A stretch of DNA of 64,000 nucleotides. Origin: Heliopora coerulea. Lineage: Eukaryota; Cnidaria; Anthozoa; Scleralcyonacea; Helioporidae. A program made the translations under genes and the position numbers. Each line of letters starts with the position of its first letter. Within the stretch, counting starts at the first letter, position 1. Under the pieces are notes generated by a model. That model was not told the DNA's origin. It saw only the letters and a list, made by a program, of their open reading frames with translations, and searched no databases. The stretch is from positions 372,001 to 436,000 of the forward strand of contig JASJOG010000198.1 in NCBI GenBank assembly GCA_030142905.1. The letters run 5' to 3'. Positions 34,401 to 46,400 of this stretch are shown here, piece after piece.

Positions 34401-37400
34401 TGGTTTTAGGGTTACCGTAATTACTCGAACAAACGCCGCGGTGTTTATTGAATTTTTTGCGCTGCGACTGCGGCGTTTATTGCAAAGTTTATTCCAATAG
34501 AACTGTCGTGCTTATTAAAGAACTTCCTAGACGCAAACGCTGGCAACAAACTATTCGCGAAGGTCACTGGAAAAAGGAAGAGAGAAGTTGGACTAGTTGC
34601 ACCGGCAAAATTTTTGGCTTTCACTACGGAACTGCGCATAGCTGAAGTTTTGGAGAGAGAGATAAGTAGAAGAGCAGTGAAATATAGCCACTTCGAACTA
34701 AAAACATTGTATTCGAGAAGAATGAATTTCCGGGACTGGTTTAGATTAAGTTGTGCCGTACTTTCTTAATTGTAGTACTCGAGTGTAATTCAGTTCATAC
34801 TTTGTTTAGTTAGTTAAGAATGCGTCAATTAAACGCCGCATCGATGAAAATAAACGCGGCGTTTAATCGAGTAAATACGGTAAGTGATCTAGGCTCATTC
34901 ATAAAGCTACATACCACGTGTATTTGCACTGATGAAGTCGTCATGTTGTCGGCCGCAGTCGAAGACACGATCGGTCGATTCGCCGTCACAAAGTTCTCCG
35001 GGAGGTTTTGCAAGCCAGCTTGATAGCTTTCTTCCAAAGAGTGATGAATGCTAACTGCTGTACAGTCGTCGGTCAAAGATGGTATGATTTCATGGGCCGC
35101 TTCAGCCTCTTCCCGAACGATAATCTCCGAAATATCTTGTTCCAAATGTTTGGTTATGTGCTGCTAAAAAATGTCAGATAGAATTAGAGAAATGGCAGTA
35201 TATATTTTCCATATTATGGTGACAATTTAGTTGACAGTTCATTACCATACAGCTCAAAGCACTCGTGATTGTGCGTCTGTGCGATAGTACATTGAAGTGA
35301 CCAAGAGCCAAACCATAACATGGGTTTTTTAATAAAACCCAAACAAAAACGGGCTTTTTTTTTTTAAATAAAGAAGGACGACAGACTTGGGTAACGGTTA
35401 TTATCGTGGCTATAGATTTTCCGGGCGGAAAACGTAATCGAACAACAAAGATTAGAGCCCAGCTCAAAATTCTAAAGTGCAACGTCATAGTGGTGAAGAC
35501 AGATAAACATGTTAAGATGAAATTTCAGTTTAATTCTAACGTTTCGTCGCTATACGAAACGTTTCGTTAACTGTACTGAGAAGGAGCAACATAGACACAA
35601 AGCGATCTCGCGGTACCCCAACTCCTTCGGTACTTACCGGTGAACAATTTTGAAAAGTGGCCAAGGCTTCTTTGAACGGAGTGGGTGTCCGAGGGCTGTT
35701 CAGGAGCGATCTTCGGATTTTCGGTGTATGGAAAGAATTCTCTCCTTTGGTTATTTTCGGGGTGTTAAGAGTTTCGCGGGCAAAAACGGGCGTAGATGTG
35801 TGCGTGGGTCGAGTGGAAATTGGCGTTGATGTGCCTACCACTGACCCCTCCCTTGCTGCAATAGGACTGTTGAAAAATTGGGATGGAGAGAAAGGAAGAG
35901 ACTTGATAGGGGTACTTTGGGGAGTCCTTCCTGAGGAGGAGCCCAGTGATGAGCCAGTTGTACTGAGTGACGAACCACAGCAGTCTTCTCGCTGTTTCAG
36001 CAGGTCAAGGACTAAATTTCTGAAGATTGTTGAATGAGCAAACGAGTTTAACTACAATTATTAATATATTTGGATCTCCAAACGTATCATATGAGGCGTG
36101 AGGCCAGATCATGGATTAACTCTTTCGTGGCGGGAGCTTCCCCATTGACGAATAAAATGGTCTGGTGTTAGCCAGAGTAAAATAATACAAGTCTTATGCC
36201 GCTGGGAAAGAGTTAAGGCTTCTAATGGTTATTGCTTTGCTGGAAATCTAGAGAAGTTTCGCTAGACGACTTTTCTTTTTATTTCGTTTTAGTGTCCCTT
36301 CAGGTTAATGATAATGATAAAGATAATGATAATATAGAATGTCTTAAGTCACCAGATCACTTAATTAAGAGTCTCGAAGGTTCGGACAATTTGACTAACT
36401 CTGCCTCTCTCAGGACCTACGAAGGAAACACGTCGCAATTTAACAAGGATACTTTCCTCTTCTTGCCTTTTCGTAAAATGGCTGGTGGAGTTCGAAATCG
36501 GTTGGTGACAAGAGGTGACGTGATAGAAATAAGGGATCTGAAAGAAAACCCATGAAAACAAGCCGTGACTTAGAGTAAGTTGACAACAGTCAAATACTTG
36601 ACCGCACGAGTGTACGTAGACATTCATGCATACAAGACAGAAAACGACATCCCTTCCTACGTACATAAACATACATAAACACAAACAAAAACGATTACTA
36701 CAGCGCATAAACTTGCCATAGTATCCAGAGAAACAGAAGATACACATACTAACAGAAAGATGGACGGACGTAGGAACATACGAACAGAAAGACCGACACA
36801 CAAAAACTGAAAAACAGGTAGATAAATAAACACCCATGCGTGACCAGATCTTTTTGAATAGCCATATTAAGACCGACACCCATGCTTGTACGGACTAACA
36901 TAGTCAACTAAAGATCGGAATACAAACATAACCAGACCCATAGAAATTCATGCACGTTTGCATGAGCGACTGGTATGGTGGTTGGCTGACTGTAAGACAG
37001 ACAATTAGACAAATAGAAAGGAAAAGGGAAACAGGTATTAACAGACGGAAAACGTAGGCACGAACACAAATTAACTCTCTTTTCTACCTACCTAGTCTTT
37101 CCTACCATCCATTCGTTCACCCGTCCTTCTTTCAGTCATTCAATCAGTCGGTCGGAAGCCCTGTCTGTTGGTCTGTTGGTCAGTATGTTGGTCGGTCAGT
37201 CTGTCGGTCTATCTGTTGGTCGGTCCATCTGTTGGTCAGTCGGTCCGTCTCTCTGTAAGTCAATCATTTACTTTTAAGGCAGACAAGCAAGCCAAACAAA
37301 CGAAGTCGTACTTAAATACACATACCCTTTCGTTGCACTTCCTTGGAGAGACGCTATGGCCTTTCCATCAAATCGACATCCTGCAAAATATTTGAAGAGA

Positions 37401-40400
37401 GAATAGCTCACCTGAATAAGTCAGTACGAAGCTTCTCCCAGAAGAAATAATTAAACTAGCGAAAGTGTTTATTGACTCAAACTCACCAATCATACCAGGA
37501 GAACTCCATCGATTTGCAGCGGGGCTCTTTCCAGATAACTCCAGGCTGCTGTCACTCTCGAAGCTAGTAAAGTCTGCCCACGCGTTCGGATCCAGGTCAA
37601 ATAATTCCCTGAGGTCGTCAGTGATCGTTCGTAAAGGAGACAGCATTTCATGGCTGTTGTTACACGACTGGGAGGTAGAATTTGAGGTAGGTGCTTTGCA
37701 ACTGAAGGCAAAATTAACAACTTATTAAATATACTATTGAAGGGAGGTTCGCTGTAATTTAAACGTTAACAAGATTAACCACCTTGGTGACAAACTCAAG
37801 ATGCTCCAGCAACTATAAAACCATTCCATGTACAACCACTGAACCTTAACTGGAATGTATCGTCGGTTGAATGAACTACTAAAAGTTCATAAACATACAA
37901 GCATTATTGGCACTGAAGTCAAATGATTTTTATCAACTGAGCGAAAGTGCGGGACCTTTCCACCTCAGAAGTTTGGCAGTCGAGTCAGATAATGTCTCAT
38001 CAACTAAAGGAGCTATAATCCAAGGCCACCTATTCAAATTCTTTCCAAAACAACGAACGTGCTCACCTAGATGGCAACTTGGCTCCAGCAATCACGTGAA
38101 ATTTTCCACTGTCCTCCGATACAAGACCTCCAATACGGAATATTTGAGTAAATTATGGTAATTTTTCACACTTACCATTGTTCTTCGCTGCTTTTTGAAT
38201 TTGTCTGGGAATTAGCAGTCATTTGCGCCGTCTCTTTCATTGGGTTTCGAGCCATGGTTGGTGTTGATTGAAACAAGTTCATCGATGAACATTGTCCACG
38301 ATCTTCAAGGGCAGTTTGGATATTTAATAGATTACCTTTCCTTCGATCTAAATTGAAAGGAAGAAAAATGACCTTTTTTTCTTAAGATTTTATAGTAGAA
38401 ATGATGCGATGTAAACATGATGCGATGTAAACATGATGCAATGTGCAAGACTAGCAAGCATTATAATCTCAAAAACTGACTGTAGGTGACGCAATATAAC
38501 AAAGAAGAAATAGACCAAAAGCCACAAAACGAATTCTTCGTTGCAGTGGTTTTGCACGCATAGTGTTTGGCTCTGAGCGTTTTGGTCAAGCCTCGGCCCT
38601 TCTTGTTCGGTCAGTACAAAAACTCCTGCAAATTCAATAGCTGAATTTTGATCATTACGCAATCGACACAATATGAAGGTTTCGAAGTTGAGCAACAACA
38701 CGGTAGGCAACATACAACATGAGAATTATCAGCATAAACCAAAAAACCATTTATATATACAGATACATATATATTCATATACCTTTGTGCCGTTGCTCTT
38801 TAATAAAGTATTTACCCTGAAATAAAGGAAGGAGAAGTTCGGATAACGATTCTTCTGCATATGCAGCACCATGGTTTCGGGTACAATACGCAATACTCCA
38901 GATTTACGAGGGGTATACACAAAGGTATACTTTGCGATACTGTAGTTACATCACGCCGAATTGCTAATAATGTATTCTAGGGATAAGGTAAATTTCATCC
39001 ACCCATCCAGTCTACCCACTCAGCCACCTATTCATTCATACATCTATATCTATCTATCCATGCACCCGTCCAGCCACATACTCATCTTTCCATCCATCCA
39101 AATATTGACTTATGCTATCGTAAGATAACAAGTATCTCGTGCAGTTCTTGAAAGAGGTTTTTCCAATAGAAATTACATCATTCATGTTTGTATCAAAGTA
39201 GAGAGACAGAGAGACCTAGGCAATTTTCTCTTCGACAAATCTTTATCCAGATGTTAAAATAGGTTTTAATGGTCACACAACAACGGATCAATAAATAGAC
39301 CGAAACAGGACTCGACACTAACACTTACCCGCTTTCCATTGGAAAGTAAATTTACTTCTTGGAAAGTAAAAAATCAAAAAGGAACCAAAATACTTACCCG
39401 ATCTGGCAAGTAAATTTTGGGCTAAACTGGAAAGTGAATCTTACGGTTAAAAAGGTTTAAATGAAAAAAAGTGGGCAAAAAATAACGCACCACCCGAAAA
39501 TGATATTCAGTCTTTGAAAATTACTGAAGTCTGAAGGTAATGAGACGTGGGGAAGAATTTTTTTGTTATTATTAATTTATCATGGTTAGCACTTAGCAGG
39601 TCTGCCCTTCGTTTTGGGAAATAAGATTTTGAAATAGGAAGTAAAATTTGAAACCTACTTTCTAAAGTGGAAAGTGTTGTAAAAAGTTAGTGTCAAGACC
39701 TGCCGAAAGACTGACAGAAAATCTAACTGACAAACAAAAAGACAGGTCTAGTGGGATCGAGAATACATATTCAAATATTGAACTAACACAAGCAAATCTT
39801 ACCGCTCTGTATCTGTTCTCCTTGTACTCCTCATATCCATGGGCTTCAACTCTCTTCTTCATAGTAGAATTCCAGTGGTTTTTTATGGCATTGTCAGTCC
39901 TGTGATAATCAAGATAGTTAACTAAAAACATGTGGTGAAATTCCGATTATCAATAATTGATCCCCTTGCCTCTTTCAAATCGGTCAACATTTTTTTTAAC
40001 GAGACAATTTTTGGAGTCAATTACTAACGCAAGGTTGGACAAAAAATCGACGCAATTGAAACCTTGGAACAACAAAGTATTAGGAATCGATACAGTAGAC
40101 TCAACATTTGTTGATCAACAAATGTTGTAACCATGATGTCATAGGTCAAGCAGAAACCTACTGTTAGTGGAAGGGACACCTAACTAGAGGTATCAATGTG
40201 CACTCTGACGAGTGTAACCTCTCTTGAGCAGACAAACGGTTGCCAAGATTTTAGTCTGTCAAGTTAACATTTCTTTTATCAACAGTTTTAGACAAATTTA
40301 TCAATGTAGCGTAACTGAAGACGACTGTTCTGCAACAATTTGCCAGCACCTGCATGAGGCGAAAGGCCAGCCTAGCCATTAACAGCAAAAGTTAAGAGTT

Positions 40401-43400
40401 TGAAGATAGAACGAATTAACTACATGTTTATGGCAATTCTTCGTGGTTCGTGTGAGGCGCTCATTTTTGCGTCCCACTGTTACAAGATGACCATTCGCTA
40501 ATAGCACGATCGCTGATTCCCCGGATTCAAGCCTTCGAAAAGGGGTTTTCAGTATTTTGAGAGGATTTTCCAACAAAATAACAACGTGTTATAACAACAT
40601 ACAATTGCGTCATGTTATTAGAAAATGGACGCAGCTTCAAATGCCATAGGCATTTTCATTCCTTCAGCTCCATTGAAATACGAGTACTCATAAGACTGTG
40701 AGGAAAAGGTGATCTCGTTGTTGCTAGAGCACATCGAATTCTGGAGTTCCTCGTTGATGGTCATCAAAAATTTCCCGAAACACACAATTAAAGTTACCTT
40801 CCTGGGACCATTTTCGCGATCTCGGCCCACTTGTTCCCCATCTTCAAATGAGCGTCGTAAATTATTTGGTCTTCTTCTTCGGTCCACGCCGTTTTCTTGA
40901 TAGCAGGATTGAGATGGTTATGCCACCTATAAAAATACCACGATTAATACGTCTTAAATGACGTTGGAAAGATTATCAGAAAATGTAAATTGAGCCGAAA
41001 AGACGCCTTTGATTTTTCGTGATATATTTGTCAAAATGTCAGAATTTGTCTTACCCCCTTTGTTTGCTAATCAGCCGAACTGTCTCGTTTTGAAGCGCTC
41101 GAGTCACTGAAAAGTTTATTTAGGGGTGATTACGTGAGACCAGTAGGAATTGACTACTACCAAAGTAAAGATTACCTGAAGTGTTCATATGAGACCGGAA
41201 CGAAAAGAAAGCCATGTTCTTGCAAATATTTCTGACTGCATTCCGAGTTTTTACTAATTCCCAGCAACAACGCTTATCTTGTTCGTCACATCAATGTATT
41301 GCCCGGAGAGATTTCGCGTTTTCATGACAAAAACTTCCGTCCAGCATCCGAAATGAAAGAGACCGTTCCGAGTTATTTTTCGAACCGCCGGTCTCATGTA
41401 AGCTAAGACAAAGATTTTTATGGGGAACAATCCCAAGCCGCTCCGTTCTGACTTCGTACCGATCTCATCAAATCACTCCTAGGCTACGTTTACATTATAC
41501 CAAATTTCTCCGGATTCGTTGACAATCCAGAGACCTTCCTCGAATTCAAAGTAGCCGTTTGCACTGAAGTAGTGAATCGGGAATAAAAAGTGTTCGGACT
41601 GCACACAAATCCATCCATTCTTAGATAAGGAAGCACTGTTTACTCCATACTTTTTCCAGTGTAAACGGCCAATGAATCCGAATCCATTTTTAGTGTGACT
41701 CCGAAAACATTTTTAAATCCGAATGCTTTTGCTGTAGTGTAAACGTAGCCTAAAAGACTGATGAATTACTGGCAAACACCAACCTTTCCCTGCACTGTTT
41801 TCCTATCCTTCCCGGCAATTGTTGAGCTATGGTTGACCATCGTTTCGGGCCGTACCTTCGAACTAGTTCAACGACTTTATCGTCCTCCTGCATTCGGATA
41901 TAAAAACGGCGTTGAACGGAATGATTTTGAATCACGAAATAATTGGCATAAATTTTAAACGTTCACACCTCTTTGGTCCAAGCTCCTTTCACAAGTTCAG
42001 GATTGAGAACTTTCTGCCAACGATGTAGACATTGGTGGTCACTTCTGTCTTCGAAGTAGTTCGCAATTTTCTTCCAGTCGGCAGTACTCTCGAGAGTAAC
42101 AACATTCTTCAGCTTATCATCCTTAAATGAAGTTAAGTGTTGGGGTAAGTAATTACAGGCCATGAAATTAAACGCCGGTCAGATGTCAGTTATTAGCAAG
42201 ATCAGTGATATTTCAATGCTGTATTCATACCGTTCACCATTGAGATAACTCAGCTTTTAGAATAATCAATATTAAACTAAAGAACTCGACGTGTTCTTTT
42301 CTACCAAAGCGTGGAGGTCGACATATTTTCACACGTGTTGACCGTTGGATAACGTCTTTTATAACTTAAACTGTTTTCATTTGACAGTAAGTAATCTTAA
42401 TGAAACCCAGTAACTCTATCAGCTATAACTAATCTGTCCTCCCAAGAGATCCAGTATGGGCCAGGGCGTTAACTGTTGGTAACCGAAGAACCGGGACAAA
42501 AACCTGGGGTATTTGTTTGAGGCAATCTTGCGCAACACTCTTGTCGCACAAGACCACGGAATGAAACATGTTGCATTGCTAGTAATCATTCCGAACGAAC
42601 AAAAGATACAAAGAGAGACAGTTTTCAGGCCACTGAACACCAGAAGATGTCAACGACAATTACGTTAAGTTTGCTTTTGTTCAAAAATGTGACAGACATT
42701 GACGGAGTGTATTGTAGTAATTGAATGCAGAGCAAGACCATTAAGTGTGCGCATGCCTGCATACTCGCATAACTCACATGTTTGAAAAGCCAAAAGCGTG
42801 CAAAAACTGCCGAATCTTTACGAGAGAATGACGCTGACGTTTCCAGGCTTGTAATAAGAGTCGGCAACCGACGAACTTCGCCGACTACCCTGCGAAGTTT
42901 CGGTGCCTACTTTTACTGACGAACAGCTGTAAAACTAGATAAAAATGGAAATTTTTTACTTTTTGCGATACCATATCGAACATTTTTAACCCAAAGAACG
43001 TTTACAGATACAATGTTTAAGATCACTTGTACAAACAAACTCAGCTACCGAACTAGGGGGGGGGGTAGTACGTAAATTGGAATTTGTTTAGTCGCCATAT
43101 TGATATCCAAATATGAATGCGTTAAATATGAATGAGTTAAGTACCGCGATTTACACAAAATTTTCATCTCCCAAAAATCAAAATTTAAAAATCCCAAAAT
43201 ACTCTTTAGCATTTCATTTTCAAAAATTTTTCGGGATGAGTGGATTGGGTCGAAGGGACCGACAGAGTTCCCCGTACCCCAAGCCGGCTACTTTAGGAAA
43301 ACACCTGTCTATTGTTAAACTTAGAGGAAATCCTGCGTTTCACTCCGACGAGGGGCCTTCACTCGAAACGTCAGCATCACATCTCTCGTAACGTTTCCGT

Positions 43401-46400
43401 CGGTAGTTCCTGCACAGTTTTGGCTTTTCAAACACGTAATTCATGCTCGAAACGTTGGAATTCTTTGAGATCAGTCAAGGCAGTCATCAACCTTTAAACT
43501 TTTAACGTTATTTATCGCTGTCTACGCAGTATTCTACTCTTATCATTGATTGGACCTAGCATTGTACTTTTCTATCATTGTTTGTACAACTCACGTCCTG
43601 ACTGTTCAAGCACGTTTTCTTCAAATTGTTCCAATTAAGCAACACGTGCTTAGGAATGTCCGTTTGTGATTAGCTCAATGAAGAGGGGGAAACAAAGCAA
43701 AGAAATTCAAAATTGGCTACCTTGACGTTTCTCATACGGCACCAAAACTCAAGATATAAAGTACATGACATGTTTGTTCGAATGGAGGTCTAAAATTATC
43801 TCTTAAAAATTAGTTACCTGATGAAAATAAAATGAACGTTGAAAAAGCATTGCACTAAAACCTGATTGGAACAGCTCCAGCAACTTATGCACAGGCTTAC
43901 AAGCGCGTCACAGAACATTAAACACTGTTGACCATTGACGTAAGAGGACAACAGACGATTAATTAGTTGACAGACAAGGTTTATTTCCAACGGCTCCGTC
44001 CTTATACGTAAACAGCCCAATATTCAAATCCATAGTTCGGGACATAAGGTTCCTTTACGTGACCATTTAGCGGGTAAAAAGGTGAGATAAAACTTATGAA
44101 ATGGAGCCGCTAAACGTACGACGGACATTTACTCGAGAAACCAGTCTCTGTTGATATATATGACCGATTTTTCATAGGGTTATGCTTAGTTTCTAGAAAC
44201 GCTCAGAGTCATGGTTACGTTTAAGGTTATGGGTTGCACTGGTGACGAAGGAATAATATTTTGGGAAATATACAAGCTTGAAAATTTGACAGTCGTTTAT
44301 TTTTCTTCTTATCATGATGTTTCACAGACCAAATCTAGGCATTCAATTCAGAAAACCTTTGAACTTGAATAATTTGTGCGCCGTCACTTTCGTTTGAGAT
44401 TGGTGTCAGAGGGTTAGGAGCTGAGTAGGGGTTTATGGTCTGGGTTTTGTCACTGCCATTGGCATCTTATGCTTTCAGGTAACGTTCGTGAGTCAAACAA
44501 ACCTAGCTGTAATTATATGTATGGATGAGTAAGACTATACGTTGGAACAAATTATTTCAATGTTGTGCAGATTATTTTAATGAATATTTTGTTTCTCAAA
44601 CATCAGTTCTTTGCCGACTAGGAACGGCAGTTGTGGTTAGAAATTCTTTAACAGCAAACCGTGTTGCCTACTTTCATGAACCACGAACAATAACAGTACA
44701 AGTAAAGAAGAAAATAATAGTAATGAGTTAGAACCCTAGATTGACATTTCTTTAAATCAACTGAACCCTTGAGGTGTCAAATGGCTGACTAAAATCATCT
44801 GGCATTAGGCAGAATAAAACTGTAAAGCGCGGGGGTCCAGTGTAGATAGCTTCGATAAAACAGCGGCGTTCTTGAGGTTATACACTATCTAAAAGATAGA
44901 AAAAAAGCTTCTCGACGTTTCAAGCGAAGGGCCTTCGTTTGAAACGTCAAGAAGCTTTTTTTCTATCTTTTAGATAGTGTATACCTCAAGAACGCCGCTG
45001 TTAAAACTGTAAAGGTTAATTCCATTAAATCTGGTGTGTAAAACTGGATATTGCAGGTACAAATTCGTCAGAGAGAAAATATTTGTCTCAAAATATCTTT
45101 TTGTCGGCTTACCATTGACTCACTAGCATTTTCACAGCACATTGTAAAAAAAAATTCGTTGTAAGGAATAAACTGGAAAATGCCCTGAAAATGTCTTGAG
45201 AATGTCCAAATGACTTAAATTGGGACATGTTTTCATATCTACATTTTTGATCATTTTTATCTAACGGGAAATTAGATTTGATTTTCATTCCTTTTCAGTT
45301 TTAAAGAATGAAATAATGCTTTCATTTTCCCCGAGCTCGGCGGAACGATCAGGCATATAATATCAAATTTTTAGTCACGATGTATGTGTTTAAAATACCA
45401 TAAATCCAACAGCTATTCCCGCTGCTCGCGTCATTATTTTTTTTGCACAAAATTAAAACCGTTTGTAGGCTACTAAATGCAAAATAGGATAAAATGGATC
45501 CAGGTAAGTTTTTCAGTTATTCAATTACGGATAATTCTTAGCTTTGCTGATTTCCTACCAGGGAATGATTTATCTCATGCGGGGGCTGAAATTAACTCTT
45601 TAAGGGGGTGTTTATATGGAGACGAGCCAGCCCTATTGGTAGGGCTAGCCCTAGCAAGAGGGCTGATCTTCACATCGCTCTTTACATGGGAATTTTCTCC
45701 TCGTTCTATCAGGGCTGAATCTAGCGTGCGTGCGTTATAGGAGGGCCAGCTTTTCCGACTGTATTTACATGGAAAATGTCCAGCCCTCCTCTCATGCAAA
45801 CGAGAACCAATTTTACAAGGAATTTCACAAGGAGGCTAGGTCTCGACAAAAAAGGGCGCCAGCCCAACTAGGAGGGTCAGCTCGCTACCATAAGAACATC
45901 ACCTATGTTGGTTGGTCATTGAGCAACCATCTTTTCAGATCTGGGCGTCCAAAGATTAAATGTAGTCACCAAGTTTCGGTGTTATTGCTCAGCGGTAAAA
46001 CGCAAAACAGGATGACGGAGAATTCCAACATATACGGAGTAGTGTGTACTAATTATTTAATAGTAAACGGTCTGGTGGTATAATAGTACCTTCTCTCTTA
46101 CACAAATATCGTATTGAGATTACGATTTTTTTGGGTCGTAATATCTGTTCTCCAAGAGGTTGGCAGCTTGAAATATGGTCGTCCACTGAGCAACCATCTT
46201 CTGCGATTTGGTCCTCAGTGTTAAATTCTGGTCGTTTTCTGGCGACTGCACGATCCATAAATTTCAGTCCTGGTCACGGAAGCTGGGTTTTTGAAACTTG
46301 GCACTATGACAACGTGAGTTGGTGCTTGGAGCGTTAAACCCCTCACAGGCCTTTATTGCTATTAATCACAGACTGGATGGCTGCCAAGAAGCGGATCCTT

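Noticed and set aside
36361..36879. 172-codon minus-strand ORF, Cys/Val-rich
   Set aside because: Lies in a MYB intron across low-complexity sequence; it fits no splice phase of MYB and shows no domain.
38390..38713. 107-codon minus-strand ORF as an extra MYB exon
   Set aside because: Its phase does not fit between the exons at 39803-39899 and 38176-38347, whereas the 34-nt exon at 38783-38816 has an excellent polypyrimidine acceptor and the exact phase.
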